DNA of 64,000 nucleotides from NCBI RefSeq assembly GCF_026151205.1, contig NC_087073.1:10114411-10178410 (forward strand), read 5' to 3'. Within the stretch, counting starts at the first letter, position 1. Each line of letters opens with the position of its first letter. This document shows, one piece after another, positions 10,905-21,337 of this stretch. Origin of the DNA: Bolinopsis microptera. Its lineage: Eukaryota > Ctenophora > Tentaculata > Lobata > Bolinopsidae. The notes beneath the pieces were generated by a model, which saw only the letters and a program-made list of their open reading frames with translations, was not told the DNA's origin and searched no databases. The translations under genes and the position numbers were made by a program.

Positions 10905-11202
10905 ATGGCAGAGAAGTCACGATTCGAAGCTGCTCGAATTGGGAATATAGCTACTGAAAAACATAGAGCTGTCAAAGTATCATTTGGAAGCTCTAGCACC
11001 GTTCATCAGATACTGATCAAAACTAAAGAACAGAAGACTGTCTCAGTGTTTCAGAACTGTGTTTATTTCACCGGATCGGTCGCCGGAGGATCATGCAATA
11101 CATAAACAGTTGGTTTTAGATTTGAAGAGGAAGGTCAAGGAAAATCCTATTAAACATTATTTTATTTTCAAGAGTGGTAGAATTTGTGATTTAGATAAGT
11201 GA
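10905..11202 (+). pseudogene. LINE ORF1-like fragment (C-terminal part), frameshifted
   Basis: Reads EKSRFEAARIGN, then HRAVKVSFGSSSTVHQIL and FQNCVYFTG. After a frameshift it continues as SPEDHAIHKQLVLDLKRKVK to KSGRICDLDK and a stop. The order (arginine-rich region, RxVKV, then PERxxHKxL and a basic tail) is typical of the RNA-binding end of LINE ORF1 proteins. It is probably the missing C-terminal half of the fragment ending at 9297. Confidence 0.55.
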
Positions 11203-11430
11203 GATATAATCAGCTGAAGACTATTTACACATGTATTTTGAAAGCTTCTGCTAAAACAAACTTTTGGTATCATTTATATGTTTTAAATAATCCCCCTTCC
11301 GGAGATATTAAATTTTAAATCATTTACTTCTTATTTGATAAAATAGGTATTACATATTTGCCATTTTATATAATGAACTCTTACACATTACCTTAACTGG
11401 GAATATACATGCATTCTAGAGTTTAAATTA

Positions 11431-12528
11431 TCACTTTTGTTCCCACCAATTCTTTGAACATTTCATGTCTGAGCTGAGCATGTCAACATTTGATTCAGGT
11501 TCTAACTGCTCCCCCAACAATGTCTTCAGCCAGCATTGGTTATCAGACTTTCTTACTGTATAGGAAAGGCAGCTAGTTGTGTCAAAGCAGTGTGTACGGC
11601 AATCCTCATTTCCCATAGATTTGAAATTACTCAAATTTCCACCTATAAAATTGACTCCATCCATAGCACATAAACTGTTTGAGGCATCAAATTGAGGGAA
11701 ACAGTCGATGTTCATGCTAACTATACCTTCATATGGCTTTGGCCCAATTATTCCTCCCCGCTTGTTTTTAAGCCAGCAGTAGCTTGCAGAAGTCATGAAT
11801 GAGATGGATTGACACTCTTCAGTGTTTTGGCAGTGTTTTACGCATATTTCAAAGGTTTCTGTCGCTAAGCTACTAATGTCTGCTCCCCCAAAGTTGGTGT
11901 TGTCCCTCTTGCAACTAATGTCTTTACCTGACCTGTTACAATGCATGTTCATACTGGTCAAAGTAATGTCATTCGTGGGTCCGCCTTCTCCACCAGCTTT
12001 GTTTTTCAGCCAGCAGATATTATCGTTGGGCCTATATGTGATCGATTTGCAATCAGCTTCCTTGCTACAAACCATGGCACATTCTTCAAGGCTTGATGCT
12101 GTCAAATATCTGATATTAGCTCCGTTAAAGTTTATTCCAACTAGCGTGCAATTCAAATCATACGTATGAAGTTGATCATATTGGTCTGGTTCCACTTGTT
12201 GTTGATCTGGTTCTTGTTCTTCTAGGAATGAATCTGATTCTGGTTGTAGTCCGGTTCCTGTTTGGTATTCTGATTTTTGCTCCGGTTTCTTGCAGGTGTA
12301 GTTACAATTCCTCAGCCGTTTCTCCGCCCTACCACAATTTTTAATCGCCCTCTTCTTTAACTTTTCATCCCCAGAGCTGCATCCGGCTTTTGACTTATAT
12401 CCCTTTTCTAGACAATTGTTAAACTTCTTGGTGTTCTTAGAACATCTTTTAGCAGTCCAGTCTTTTCCTCCTTCAGTAAGTACAAGAACGGCGCCGATAG
12501 CCAATATACCAATGAAAAGTCGCACCAT
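11431..12528 (-). CDS. secreted protein with three PAN/apple domains and a Cys-rich head
   Basis: Intronless 365-residue ORF. Residues 1-20 form a signal peptide (LFIGILAIGAVLVL core). Residues 29-79 are a basic module with six cysteines (29, 39, 50, 65, 75, 79). Residues 80-125 are a Gln/Glu/Pro-rich linker. Three PAN/apple-like domains follow at 127-197, 206-276 and 287-357. Each has six cysteines with identical spacing (offsets 0, 23, 27, 33, 45, 70) and a C-W-L-K motif at the fifth cysteine. PAN/apple domains bind proteins or carbohydrates outside the cell; the specific ligand cannot be told. The start is supported by the signal peptide and a TATA-like box just upstream. The identical domain spacing indicates internal triplication. 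The head module is not one I can name. No transmembrane segment after the signal peptide, so it is secreted, perhaps into matrix or mucus. Confidence 0.85.
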   Translation of the reverse strand: MVRLFIGILAIGAVLVLTEGGKDWTAKRCSKNTKKFNNCLEKGYKSKAGCSSGDEKLKKRAIKNCGRAEKRLRNCNYTCKKPEQKSEYQTGTGLQPESDSFLEEQEPDQQQVEPDQYDQLHTYDLNCTLVGINFNGANIRYLTASSLEECAMVCSKEADCKSITYRPNDNICWLKNKAGGEGGPTNDITLTSMNMHCNRSGKDISCKRDNTNFGGADISSLATETFEICVKHCQNTEECQSISFMTSASYCWLKNKRGGIIGPKPYEGIVSMNIDCFPQFDASNSLCAMDGVNFIGGNLSNFKSMGNEDCRTHCFDTTSCLSYTVRKSDNQCWLKTLLGEQLEPESNVDMLSSDMKCSKNWWEQK

Positions 12529-12568
12529 GATACTGGATAAAAGAATGAGTCCTCACAGTCGAATGTTT

Positions 12569-12578
12569 CTTTAAATAG
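12569..12578 (-). promoter_or_regulatory. TATA-like box of the PAN-domain gene
   Basis: The minus strand reads CTATTTAAAG about 45 bases before the ATG at 12528, a suitable place for a TATA element with a short 5' leader. Confidence 0.35.
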
Positions 12579-12599
12579 TCGTCCGGTGTCAATTTCACT

Positions 12600-13420
12600 C
12601 AAAGAAGTAAGTTCTGTATTGTCTGGTATAACGGACAGTACGAAGTCAGTTCAATTCGAGTTCACAAATCCTTTGGCAATGAATTGTTATTAAGAGCTTC
12701 TTCCACTTGTCTTTAGTAATTTCTGCAGCTTTTTCTCCTTTGGTAAGTACACAGTCCCACTATACTAAATCACTCGACATTTTTGTTTATCCGATTCCGG
12801 GGAAATAAGGCTTTCAATGAGACTGTTTCTTTCGCATTGCAATTACAACAGTTACCAAGCGTGCCTTCCCTATGCGCAGCGCTCGTTTCGAGATCCTGCA
12901 TTTAACGTGAAAGAGCGAGCAATAGACTAGCATGCTAATTAATTACAACAATAAATCCCAATTTAATTGACAGCGCTGGCGATTACCTGGAGACCTCAGA
13001 CAATTATATTAATGTTCATAATCATATGAATAGAGATTCGGAGAAATGACAGGCTGAGCGCCGCCCAGTAACGCTGGCGAGTGAATTAGTGAGGGCCTAA
13101 AGTACAACACTAGTGATTAAATTATATAAGCCGGACCGGTACACATTAATGATTAACTGTTAACAATTAAACTACCAAAAAACAATTTAGTGATTGTCAT
13201 GATGCATGATATAATTTTAAATTTAACAATATCCCGGTGCTGATATTATAATTAACTAATATAATAATAATGAGGTAAATTCGATTATTACGCTAAATTT
13301 TTTGTATTACGTCGTGACCCCTAGTCGTGACCCCAAGTTTAGTCCATTTGTTCACATAGCCATGTGTATACGCGTACTGCGTGACGCGCTTGTTTCACAA
13401 GTTGAATATATACCTCTTTT
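12600..13420. other. non-coding stretch upstream of the PAN-domain gene
   Basis: No gene or clear repeat seen. AT-rich after 13000. Confidence 0.4.
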
Positions 13421-13983
13421 GCCGCCTACGGCGGTCGCGCGCTACTGCAAGCGAGAGGGCTCTGGTTAGAGCAAGTCCATTTGCTAGTTAATGGACTAGC
13501 GCGGCGCGCGCAGCGCTACTTCGAAGCACTTGCCTCACATTTCGAGAAGAAAGCGGCGCGCGCTACTTCCAACTTCGAAGAAATTTAGACGAGTAACATC
13601 CGTCAACGTAACCCCCACTTTGTCATACGTTGTATGACCCGCCGCGCACGAAGTGCGCGGCTCCCCCTGTAGCGTCGAAGACGCTACATGTACAGTGAAA
13701 CGACCGTGGGGGTCACCACGTGATACAAACCCCCACTATAGTTTCACACCCTGTAGAGTTTTTAAAATACAGGGGAGCCGCGCAATCGTGTGCGGCGGGT
13801 CATACAACGTACACAGGAGGGGCTAAGTGCAAAGAAACTGCTGCTCACTGCTGCTCACTGACAGTTGACGGATGTTACTCGTATAAATTTCTTCGAAGTA
13901 GCGCGCGCCGCTTTCTTCTCGAAATGTTGGCAATTTCTACAAAGTCTAGTAGCGTGCGCCGGGCCAGACCATTAACAATGGTC

Positions 13984-14046
13984 AAACTGACAGCAGCAGT
14001 GAGCAGCAGTGAGCAGCAGTGAGCAGCAGTGAGCAGCAGTGAGCAG
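13984..14046 (+). repeat. GCAGCAGTGA minisatellite
   Basis: Five to six copies of a CAGCAGTGAG-type unit, mirrored by CTGCTCACTG copies at 13840-13861 and again in plus sense near 14430-14450. Confidence 0.8.
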
Positions 14047-14260
14047 CGCTCCTACTAAATCGCTCGCCCAAATTTTAAGAAAATTCTTGTGAAAAGGCCC
14101 TTTGGGCATGAAAGTGATCTACATCGGTGTATTTTTGGACACTGATTCCGAATCACCCCCCATGACGTAGGGTTAAAATGCTTCCCTGGAGAGTTATGGG
14201 CAAAAAACCGTTTTGGTCACGTGACAGGCTAGTAAAATCAAAAATACGAATTCGATTGAT

Positions 14261-14347
14261 TAGGGCCCGGGTTAGGGTTAGGGTTGTGGTAAAGGTTATG
14301 GTTAGCTTCGGGGTTATGGTTAGGGTTAGGGTTGGGATTAGGGTTTA
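14261..14347 (+). repeat. interstitial telomere-like TTAGGG repeats, degenerate
   Basis: GGGTTAGGGTTAGGGTTG, GGTTATGGTTAG and GGTTAGGGTTAGGGTTGGGA are imperfect (TTAGGG)n within the foldback locus. TTAGGG is the usual metazoan telomere unit. Here it is internal and degenerate, so it is a captured or mutated tract, not a chromosome end. Confidence 0.75.
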
Positions 14348-14560
14348 TGTAAAACCGTTTTGTACGGCTGCAACACCATAAAAACCAAAGTCACGTGAAA
14401 TTTTTGGGCGAGCGAATTAGTAAGAGCCAGTGAGCAGCAGTGAGCAGCATGAGCAGTTAGCAGCAGTTTCTTTGCACTTAGCCCCGCCTGTGCGTATGAC
14501 AATAAATCTCCACTTGCTCTATCCAGAGCCTTTGCACTTGTAGTAACGCGTGCGATCTGA

Positions 14561-14799
14561 CCCAAAACAAGCGCGCCTACAGTGGCGCGAAAGCACATGG
14601 TTAGGTTGTAGCGTGATGCACTACTGGGCCTCGCCGCGCATTTTCTCGCAACCATATACTTCCGTAAATCGGCGAGATGCACCACTGGGCCTCGCCGAGC
14701 TAGGAAGGATTGACATCGTGAATAGAATCAAATGGTTAGGTAAATATTTCCACCAAAAGCTCATATGAAATATATTTATATGTTATTTATATGTTATTA
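14561..14799. other. non-coding; one 25-base direct repeat
   Basis: GATGCACTACTGGGCCTCGCCG (14611 onward) recurs as a near-identical block at 14673, about 62 bases apart. Otherwise AT-rich with no gene. Confidence 0.5.
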
Positions 14800-14970
14800 T
14801 TCACGACTGCATTGAGTTTAACATTCCACTTTATGTTAATTTCATTGATTTTAAGGCAGCGTTTGATTCCATCAGAAGAGAGTTTATTTGGTCAAGCATG
14901 AGACACTATGGACTTCTTGAGAAATATGTTAGAATCTTTCAGGCATTCTTCAACGGAACCATGAGTGCTG
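14800..14970 (+). pseudogene. LINE-A reverse transcriptase, 5' fragment
   Basis: Reads HDCIEFNIPLYVNFIDFKAAFDSI then IWSSMRHYGLLEKYV and FFNGTMSA, the fingers/palm part of a non-LTR reverse transcriptase (FIDFKAAFDS holds the first catalytic Asp). It stops at ACCATGAGTGCTG (14958-14970); the same 13-mer recurs at 17085, where the same reading frame resumes. So this is the upstream piece of one LINE cut by an insertion. The 5' end is truncated near 14800. Confidence 0.8.
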
Positions 14971-17084
14971 AATCCCGAAGAGCTAATTGAAGCAGAGACC
15001 CTATTTAAACACCTGGGAGTTAAGATCACGACATCCGGAGAACGCCATCTTGGTGCTGTTGTAGGCTCAAAAGAATTCAGGGAAGAGTACATCAAAGAAA
15101 AAGTTGAAAAATGGATAGTTGATATTGATCAACTAGCAGATGTAGCGACGGAAGAACCACAACTGGCTTATTCGACCTTTACTAAAGGAATATGCCACAG
15201 ATGGAGATACTACAAGCGTACTATACCAGACATTGGAGAGCACTTTGTCCCACTAGAGAGCAAGATCATGCATGTGCTCATTCCAGCCCTCCTCGGTCGC
15301 CCTGTCAACCAGCATGAAAGAGATATCCTTGAACTCCCTGTTCGATGTGGAGGCCTAGGTATCATCAATCCTGTCAGGATAGCATCTCGTGAATATATGC
15401 ATTCTCAGTGGAACTCACTAAAGATCTTGTGAGTTTGATCAACCAACAAGACCAGGATATTACCAAGCTGGATATGGGCAAGATGAAAGAAAAGAAAGAA
15501 GAACTGAGAAAACAGAAAGATGAGTTTCTATCACAAAGGTTCAAGATGCTTTATAATGGGTCAGATCATCTTCTTAAGAACCACTTAAACCAAGCAAGAG
15601 AGAAGGGAGCATCAACATGGCTTTCAGCATTACCTCTAAAGGACCTCAACTATGTTCTAAACAAGCAAGAGTTCCAAGACAGCATATGCCTACGCTATGG
15701 ATGGAAGATCCAAGGAGTGCCTTCTAAATGTGCTTGCGGACATGCAAACAGTGTCTACCACTCCCTTGATTGTAAATTAGGTGGATATGTTTGCATGCGC
15801 CACAATGCCATTAGAGACACTGCAGCTTTCTTCCTTCAAGAAGCAAAGTGTAAGGATGTAAGGATAGAACCTGCACTCCTACCTGTCCAACCAACTTCAT
15901 TCTCCAGGAAGACCAACACCCAGGATGAAGCCCGTCTGGATGTAGCAGCTGTTGGACTGTATGCCCCATTTGAAAGAACATTCTTCGACATCAGGGTCAC
16001 TCATCCTAATTGCGACTCTAATACATTTAAGCCACTAGATAAAATCTACAGTGCACAAGGATACAAGGATACAAGGATACAAGGATACAAAAGTGATAAT
16101 TACTTTATTGAGTACACAATAGTTGTAATTCTGAAATAATTTAAGTTACACAATTCTAATTATTTACAAGTGTGTAGGGATAATTTAGAAATGTTATATA
16201 ATGCTAGTTTTAGAAAAATAGATAAATCGAGTTTGTATGGTTCAATCTTATTTTAAGGTCCTATAGCATTATGCACTTGCCAGTATTTGAGTGGAAATCT
16301 GGGCTCTTATAGTAGGCTGTATAATTTTCGTTCACAGAGAGAATTGAATGGATTGCTCTTGCTGTGGCAGTGAGTGTGGTAGGATCTAGAGTTTTGTTGG
16401 AGAGCAAACCGACTAGGTCAGTAATGTTTAGGGGATGGAAATTGAATTTTTCCCTAACTGAGGAGTAGAGCAAACAGTCAATCAATACGTGACTTTCGTC
16501 CTCAATAGGCTTGAGCCCTTTGCGGAAAAAGCAGAAGGTGCACCAACGTTCTTCTCTTGGTACAAGGGGGGTTTCGTATCTGCACATGAGAAAGAGAAGA
16601 AAGATCTCTATGAGGAAAGGGTACTTCAGTCAGAGAAAGGGTCCTTTGTCCCACTAGTCTTTACAACATCCGGAGGTATGGGCCCACTCTGCACTGTGTT
16701 TGTAGATCGTATTTCTGAAAGGATAGCTGACCACAATAAAGAAGCTAAGAGCCAGGTCAAAAACCACATCAGAACACGATTCAGGTTTGATCTGCTACGA
16801 AGCACACTCATAGCACTCAGGGGAATCAGAGGAAGACAAAAAGCCCAGCACCTTGGACTGGATGACGTATCCTTCAATCTCTTTCCTCAGAAGACGAGCT
16901 TTGAGGTCTCTTAAGTTTGTTTATATAAATTTTATAGATAATTTATTGTAGCTTCTATATTGTGTAAAATTTTACGGACGAAATGATCCCAGGGGGGACT
17001 CCCAACCCACCGCCTCGGCGGGTAGTTGATACACCTTTCACAAGCAAAAGCCACTTTAGTCAACTTGCTGTGAGGTGTCTCAGC
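14971..17084 (+). mobile_element. RLE-type (R2-like) non-LTR retroelement, 5'-truncated, 13-bp duplication
   Basis: Inserted into LINE-A and flanked by ACCATGAGTGCTG at 14958-14970 and 17085-17097. Coding runs through 14971-15432, shifts frame near 15410, continues to about 16057, and resumes at 16581-16914 after an inserted LINE fragment. Recognisable parts: a post-RT region ending in PVRCGGLGIINP; a CACG-x5-VYHSLDC zinc-finger-like C-x-C-x7-H-x4-C motif; and a restriction-like endonuclease pattern with ARLDVAAVG, then RTFFDIRV and a following Lys-rich KEKKDLYEERV. This order (zinc finger then PD-D/ExK-like nuclease) matches R2/HERO/NeSL-type elements. Exact clade unknown. Frameshift and insertion show it is inactive. 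Confidence 0.65.
16058..16580 (-). mobile_element. LINE-C 3' fragment inserted in the RLE element
   Basis: The minus ORF 16587-16261 reads MCRYETPLVPREERWCTFC, then IEDESHVLIDC-LLYSSVREKF, the zinc-knuckle C-terminal end common to CR1/L2-like LINEs. The 3' side (low coordinates) ends in four 8-bp repeats (GGATACAA on the plus strand), typical of a LINE 3' tail. The host frame breaks at TGCACA (16052-16057) and resumes at TGCACA (16581-16586), a short target duplication. Confidence 0.75.
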
Positions 17085-17957
17085 ACCATGAGTGCTGTCA
17101 GGGTTAATGGTGAAATGTCTGATTGGTTCTCTGTTAATTCGGGCACTGGATAGGGTGATATCCACGGCCCTCCTGTATTTAATTTTTGTCTGAACTTTGG
17201 AATCTTTTTGGCCGATGTTCACAAGGCAATCAGTCATGGTGCTGTACTGCAAAAGGAACTAAAGGGTGCAGATGAAAAAGTTATCATGGATAGTGACTAC
17301 ACTGATAATCTGGCAGTGATGGACAATACTGAAGAAGGGCTGCAAGAGTCCAATGATCTTATAGCTTATTACACCTCTTATACTGGGTTAAAGATCAACG
17401 CTAAAAAGACACAATGCATGGCGATCAGCAAGTGTGCGTCTCAGCGACCTTACACCGAAAGAGACAGTATAAAGCTAACAGTGGAGGGAGAACCTGTTGA
17501 ACAGGTCAGCAACTTTGTTTATCTTGGTGCCAACATCAGTGGGGATGGTACCATTGACCGAGATCTTGACATCAGGATCCAGCGTGCTAATGGTGCGTTC
17601 CATCAGCTTTGGAAGATATGGAACAGTCGAACTATAAGAACACCCACCAAGATCCGTATCTACAAGGCTGCTGTTATTACTATTCTGTTATATGGAGCTG
17701 AAGTCTGGAACACAACAAAGAAGCAGATGAAACGGTTTGAGGTCTTCCATCTGACCTCCCTGAGAAGAATCTTGAAGATAAAGTGGTTCTTCCATGTCTC
17801 CAATGAAGAAGTTCTCAGGCGTGCTGGAATTAAGTCTATCGAATCTTTCATCGGTGCGGCTAGACTAAGGTGGTACGGACATGTTGTCAGAATGCCAGAG
17901 ACGCGGTTTCCCAATTTCTTACTGGATTGGAAACCAAACTATGGAAAGAGACTGAGA
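17085..17957 (+). pseudogene. LINE-A reverse transcriptase, middle fragment
   Basis: Continues the 14800-14970 frame: SAVRVNGEMSDWFSVNSG, a stop, GDIHGPPVFNFCLNF, then from 17208 an open frame through DSDYTDNLAVM (the catalytic YxDD box, here mutated to YTDN), GLKINAKKTQCM, FVYLGANISGDGTIDRDLDI and YGAEVWNT to RLRWYGHVVRMPETRFPNF. The frame ends at the 8-mer GACTGAGA (17950-17957), where a hAT-type element is inserted. The lost catalytic Asp and the internal stop show it is dead. Confidence 0.85.
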
Positions 17958-18593
17958 CAGAGGCGGCTATTGAGGGCGTCCAGGCATCCGTGGACGCCCT
18001 AAAATTATTATCTGGTGGCTGGTGCTTAAAATAGAAATAGTAATTAGTAATAGTGTTAGGAAATAACAAATCACAATATAAAGCTCTTTATTCACTATCA
18101 TACATTTTAATGTAAGCGCACGCATGATCTTCGTGAAATTTTGTGTTGTAGGGAGTCCAACCCTACCATTGGACTACTCAGCCGCGCAGTTTTAACACAT
18201 AGTTAATTGTAAACGTTACAAAGCACATCGTGCGCATCCCACTACAGGTAATCTATTATGATTTGCCTCGATTTGAGGGTCCAGGACCCTTTGCAGTTTG
18301 AACTATTGACTGCTATGATCCCAGTGACATAAAGTGAGGAATCTAAGAATCTAATTCCTAGCCATATTAATTTCCATAGCCACGCCGACTAATTTTTGTC
18401 AACAAAATTATTAAATCAACTTTAAAATAGTCGCTCTCGGTTGTTACACACTGTAACGCCGCGCACTGTACTTTAATTCTATATTTATCCGAGAAGATGT
18501 TCGAATCGAGCGCAAATGCCAGATTCCTGCAGATTCCTAGTTCTTGCGCTTAACTTGCGCGTTACCAAATAATCCAAGATATTCCTGTCAGGA

Positions 18594-18655
18594 TCCAAGA
18601 TTTTCCTACTACCAGTATGGTAGTATGGACTGTTTGGTAGTATGGTAGTATGGTA
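18594..18655 (+). repeat. TATGGTAG short tandem repeat
   Basis: Several copies of GTATGGTA inside the hAT-type element. Confidence 0.75.
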
Positions 18656-18710
18656 GTTGCAGGAACGCGCGAAGACCTATATGTAAATATTACAAAAGTG
18701 TACATGGAAT

Positions 18711-18775
18711 CGTAGCCTGGTTGGTTAATCCGTCGGTACTACATTAGCAGATCGCGAGTTCGAGACCCGGAAAGG
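18711..18775 (+). repeat. tRNA-like sequence, probable SINE head
   Basis: TAGCCTGGTTGGTTAA (18713-18728) resembles a polymerase III A box and GAGTTCGAGACCC (18756-18768) a B box, at tRNA-like spacing. The acceptor stem does not close, so it is not a functional tRNA gene. It is followed by an AT-rich stretch with a 19-base direct repeat (AATAACTATACTAATGAAT). Most likely a tRNA-derived SINE or tRNA pseudogene. Confidence 0.5.
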
Positions 18776-19194
18776 AATTCTTTCACAATCTTTTGGCAAT
18801 TATGAATAACTATACTAATGAATTAATAACTATACTAATGAATAACTAAACCTCTGTAATATAACTAGCAAAGTAAAATGAAATTGTTATCCGGCCGCGG
18901 AGCGGCCGAAAAATTTATGGTAGTCGTTTTAAAAATATATGGTAGCCGTTTTTTCTTTCCAGACTGGATTCCTAGTCCCTTTTTAAATTTATGTCACTGG
19001 GGCTATGATACTGCGCGTAGGGTGAGAATCCCTGCCACGTTTTTGGTCTGTTTCGCCGGGGCTCATGTCTTTCCTCGAGGGAGCATTAGTGTCTACAGAA
19101 AAACTGACAAATCCTAGCGAAGTCCAATCCGAACCACATCTTCCATCAGAGGTGGTGCTGGGTCAGCTGGTTACTGAACGGATTGGCCTGGAGA

Positions 19195-19675
19195 ATGGCA
19201 TAGTCCTGTTACTCTCAAGTTAACCATAGAGGGGGTCAGGCGCTGTTCGCTCACCGCTGGTTCTTGGAGCCAACACCCTCAGCCCCACAGAAGTGGGAGC
19301 ACTGTCAGTGGTGGCTCACCCAGATAACGGACAGTGTCTCTCTTTCTTTCTTCTTGGACTTGCATTGTTGCTGGCGAGTCAGCCAGTAGCAATGCAGCAT
19401 CTCACTCACTCAATCACCTCAGCAGTTCGGTCCCTTTTTTCATTGCATTACTTTCGCTCCAGGATAGCACTGTCCTGTCATCCCCAAGCTAACTATCGAG
19501 GTAGGGGGTCGGATGCCATCCGTCTCACCTGGTTCTTGACCTGTCGCCCTCAGACCTACAGAGGTTGGGTGTACTGTCGGTGGCCTGTCACCCAGGTTGA
19601 CGGTGGTATCTCTCCCTCTGCCTCCCTTTGGACATGCATTGTTGCTGGTGAGTCAGCTGGCAGCAGTGTATCATA
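19195..19675 (+). repeat. diverged direct repeat pair, about 260-bp offset
   Basis: 19195-19400 and 19460-19675 align throughout. Shared landmarks are TAGCACTGTCCTGT/CATAGTCCTGTT, the AACTATCGAGG/AACCATAGAGG motif, a CACC..TGGTTCTTG motif, and GCATTGTTGCTGG(C/T)GAGTCAGC. A separate motif GCTAAACTAAA..TATAAACTAAC occurs at 19712 and 20140. No protein match; open frames here are incidental. Confidence 0.6.
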
Positions 19676-20159
19676 CTATTGCGTGTTTACTAATCCCCTC
19701 TTAGCTTTCAGGCTAAACTAAAATTATAAACTAACAGAAGCAGGATAGAAGCAAGAAATCATCAGTAGCCCCTCAACTTAACGAAGACTGATATCAACCG
19801 CTCTGGTACAAGCAACTCTGATAAAGTACGACACTGCTGCTTCTCTGGGAAGTCAGCACCAACAGAAATGGGGACACTCTCTGATATGAGTGCTGGAATT
19901 CTCAGCCGTTTTACTCTACAGGCTAAGTTTCTTGTTATAATTCTATTGCTCTGTTCTTTCATTTGTATTCTGTCTCACTCTACTGCATATTGTAGATCGT
20001 CAGCATTCATAGAACCAGGGTCTCAGTTACAGTCCTTCTGTTTGTTGACTAGACACACTTTTTGCATCATCTTTCGGTTTTTGACGGCGTTTAGAACACT
20101 TCTTGTTTTCTCGATCGTTACTTGCCTCCGTATTGGCTGCTAAACTAAATTTATAAACT

Positions 20160-21335
20160 AACATTCGTTCCACCCCCTTGTGTGTATACTAACACCCCTA
20201 GATTCCCAGGAACAGGCATAAATATCTACGGAAATCAAAGCCAAACAGACAGACAGCTACTCAGCCACGATGCAGGACAACAGATACTGCTCTGAACCAA
20301 GGATAAGTCTGATGGATACAGTCTCCCTAGACATTCGCACAGATTACAAGAATGCCAACATCAGACATCACGTCTCTTATTAAGACAAAGCTCAACTCTC
20401 TATCCAAGTTCCTGAAATTAGAGTTGTCTAACTGAGATTCGCAGTCAGACATGCAGTATACCCCCCTCGACCAACCCAGCTACTAATCCGTGTCTACAGG
20501 CAAGAAATTGATCTAGTCATTTGTAATATAACATGAAATATTATATACCTATTGAAATTCTCATCCTCCACATCATACAAAAGAGAACGGCCCATGGCCA
20601 TACACCACATATCAAAGAGAAAGGCCTCCGGCCAGACATATCAGACCTAACATGATCTATTTTCCTTAAAAGCCCATGTTTATATAAAGTTTTAGCGTGT
20701 AAAATTGATTCACTTTACTTACTTGTTTATAAATTTTACCTCGAACCATGCTTTCACAGAATTAAAATATTACCACACGACAGGGCGACAGTTTTCCAAA
20801 ACTGGTTACATTCTTCCCTCAAGGCGCAGCTCCTACACCTGGTAAATTCCACTCTAATAGCACAACCTCTCAAACAGACTCACCGAAGTAATCTTCAGCC
20901 ATCAAATGCGAAGGGACTATAGCACCGCTGTCAAACCTGATCATGTTACAAGGCATGACTTTTCTGCCACTACTTCATCATTATAGATTAGTGATTACTT
21001 AGTGTGTAGATGAAACGATATGAGTGTAGCACACACTGGCTTATCAATGAATGATTGATTCATCCTATCAGCGTTATCTTGATTCGAATTGAGACTGCTA
21101 TATTAAATTTTTCCTATATTTAACGTAACGCGCGAACGCCATTTGAGCACAGTATGTGCTAATGATCTCGCTGTCAATCCTTTAATACGTTTTGCGCGCT
21201 GCGCTAGCTACTCTGGTAGCGCGCATGGCGGGTAATTTTATTATCTATTGTTTCAACTTTTTATTCAGTTTTATTCATTTAAACGATGTTAATCATTTGA
21301 AACGACTTTACTAGAATTTGTCAACGAAGAAGAAC
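20160..21335. other. non-coding interior of the hAT-type element
   Basis: No gene recognised. Two short GGCC-N3-GGCC hairpins lie at about 20590 and 20625, each after AAAGAGAA. Confidence 0.4.
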
Positions 21336-21337
21336 TC

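Larger units (their letters stand above)
13425..14560. repeat. GC-rich, hairpin-rich composite foldback locus
   Basis: The outer parts are inverted copies: 13433-13500 against 14505-14560 (ACTTGCTCT..CCAGAGCC), and 13797-13862 against 14422-14500 (GGGGCTAAGTGCAAAGAAAC). Many short perfect hairpins occur, for example CCGCC-TAC-GGCGG near 13420. Positions 13618-13730 and 13727-13815 are two opposed copies of the double-hairpin module captured by the satellite at 54.8 kb onward; 13863-13985 matches the single insertion at 54.63 kb. No coding sequence. Confidence 0.7.

Noticed and set aside
14261-14347. True telomere or chromosome end
   Set aside because: Short, degenerate and internal, with unique sequence and genes on both sides.
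18711-18775. Functional tRNA gene
   Set aside because: A and B boxes are present but the acceptor and anticodon arms do not form a proper cloverleaf.
19293-19721. 142-codon ORF inside the hAT-type element as a transposase
   Set aside because: Covers the diverged 260-bp repeat pair; no hAT dimerisation or catalytic motifs.
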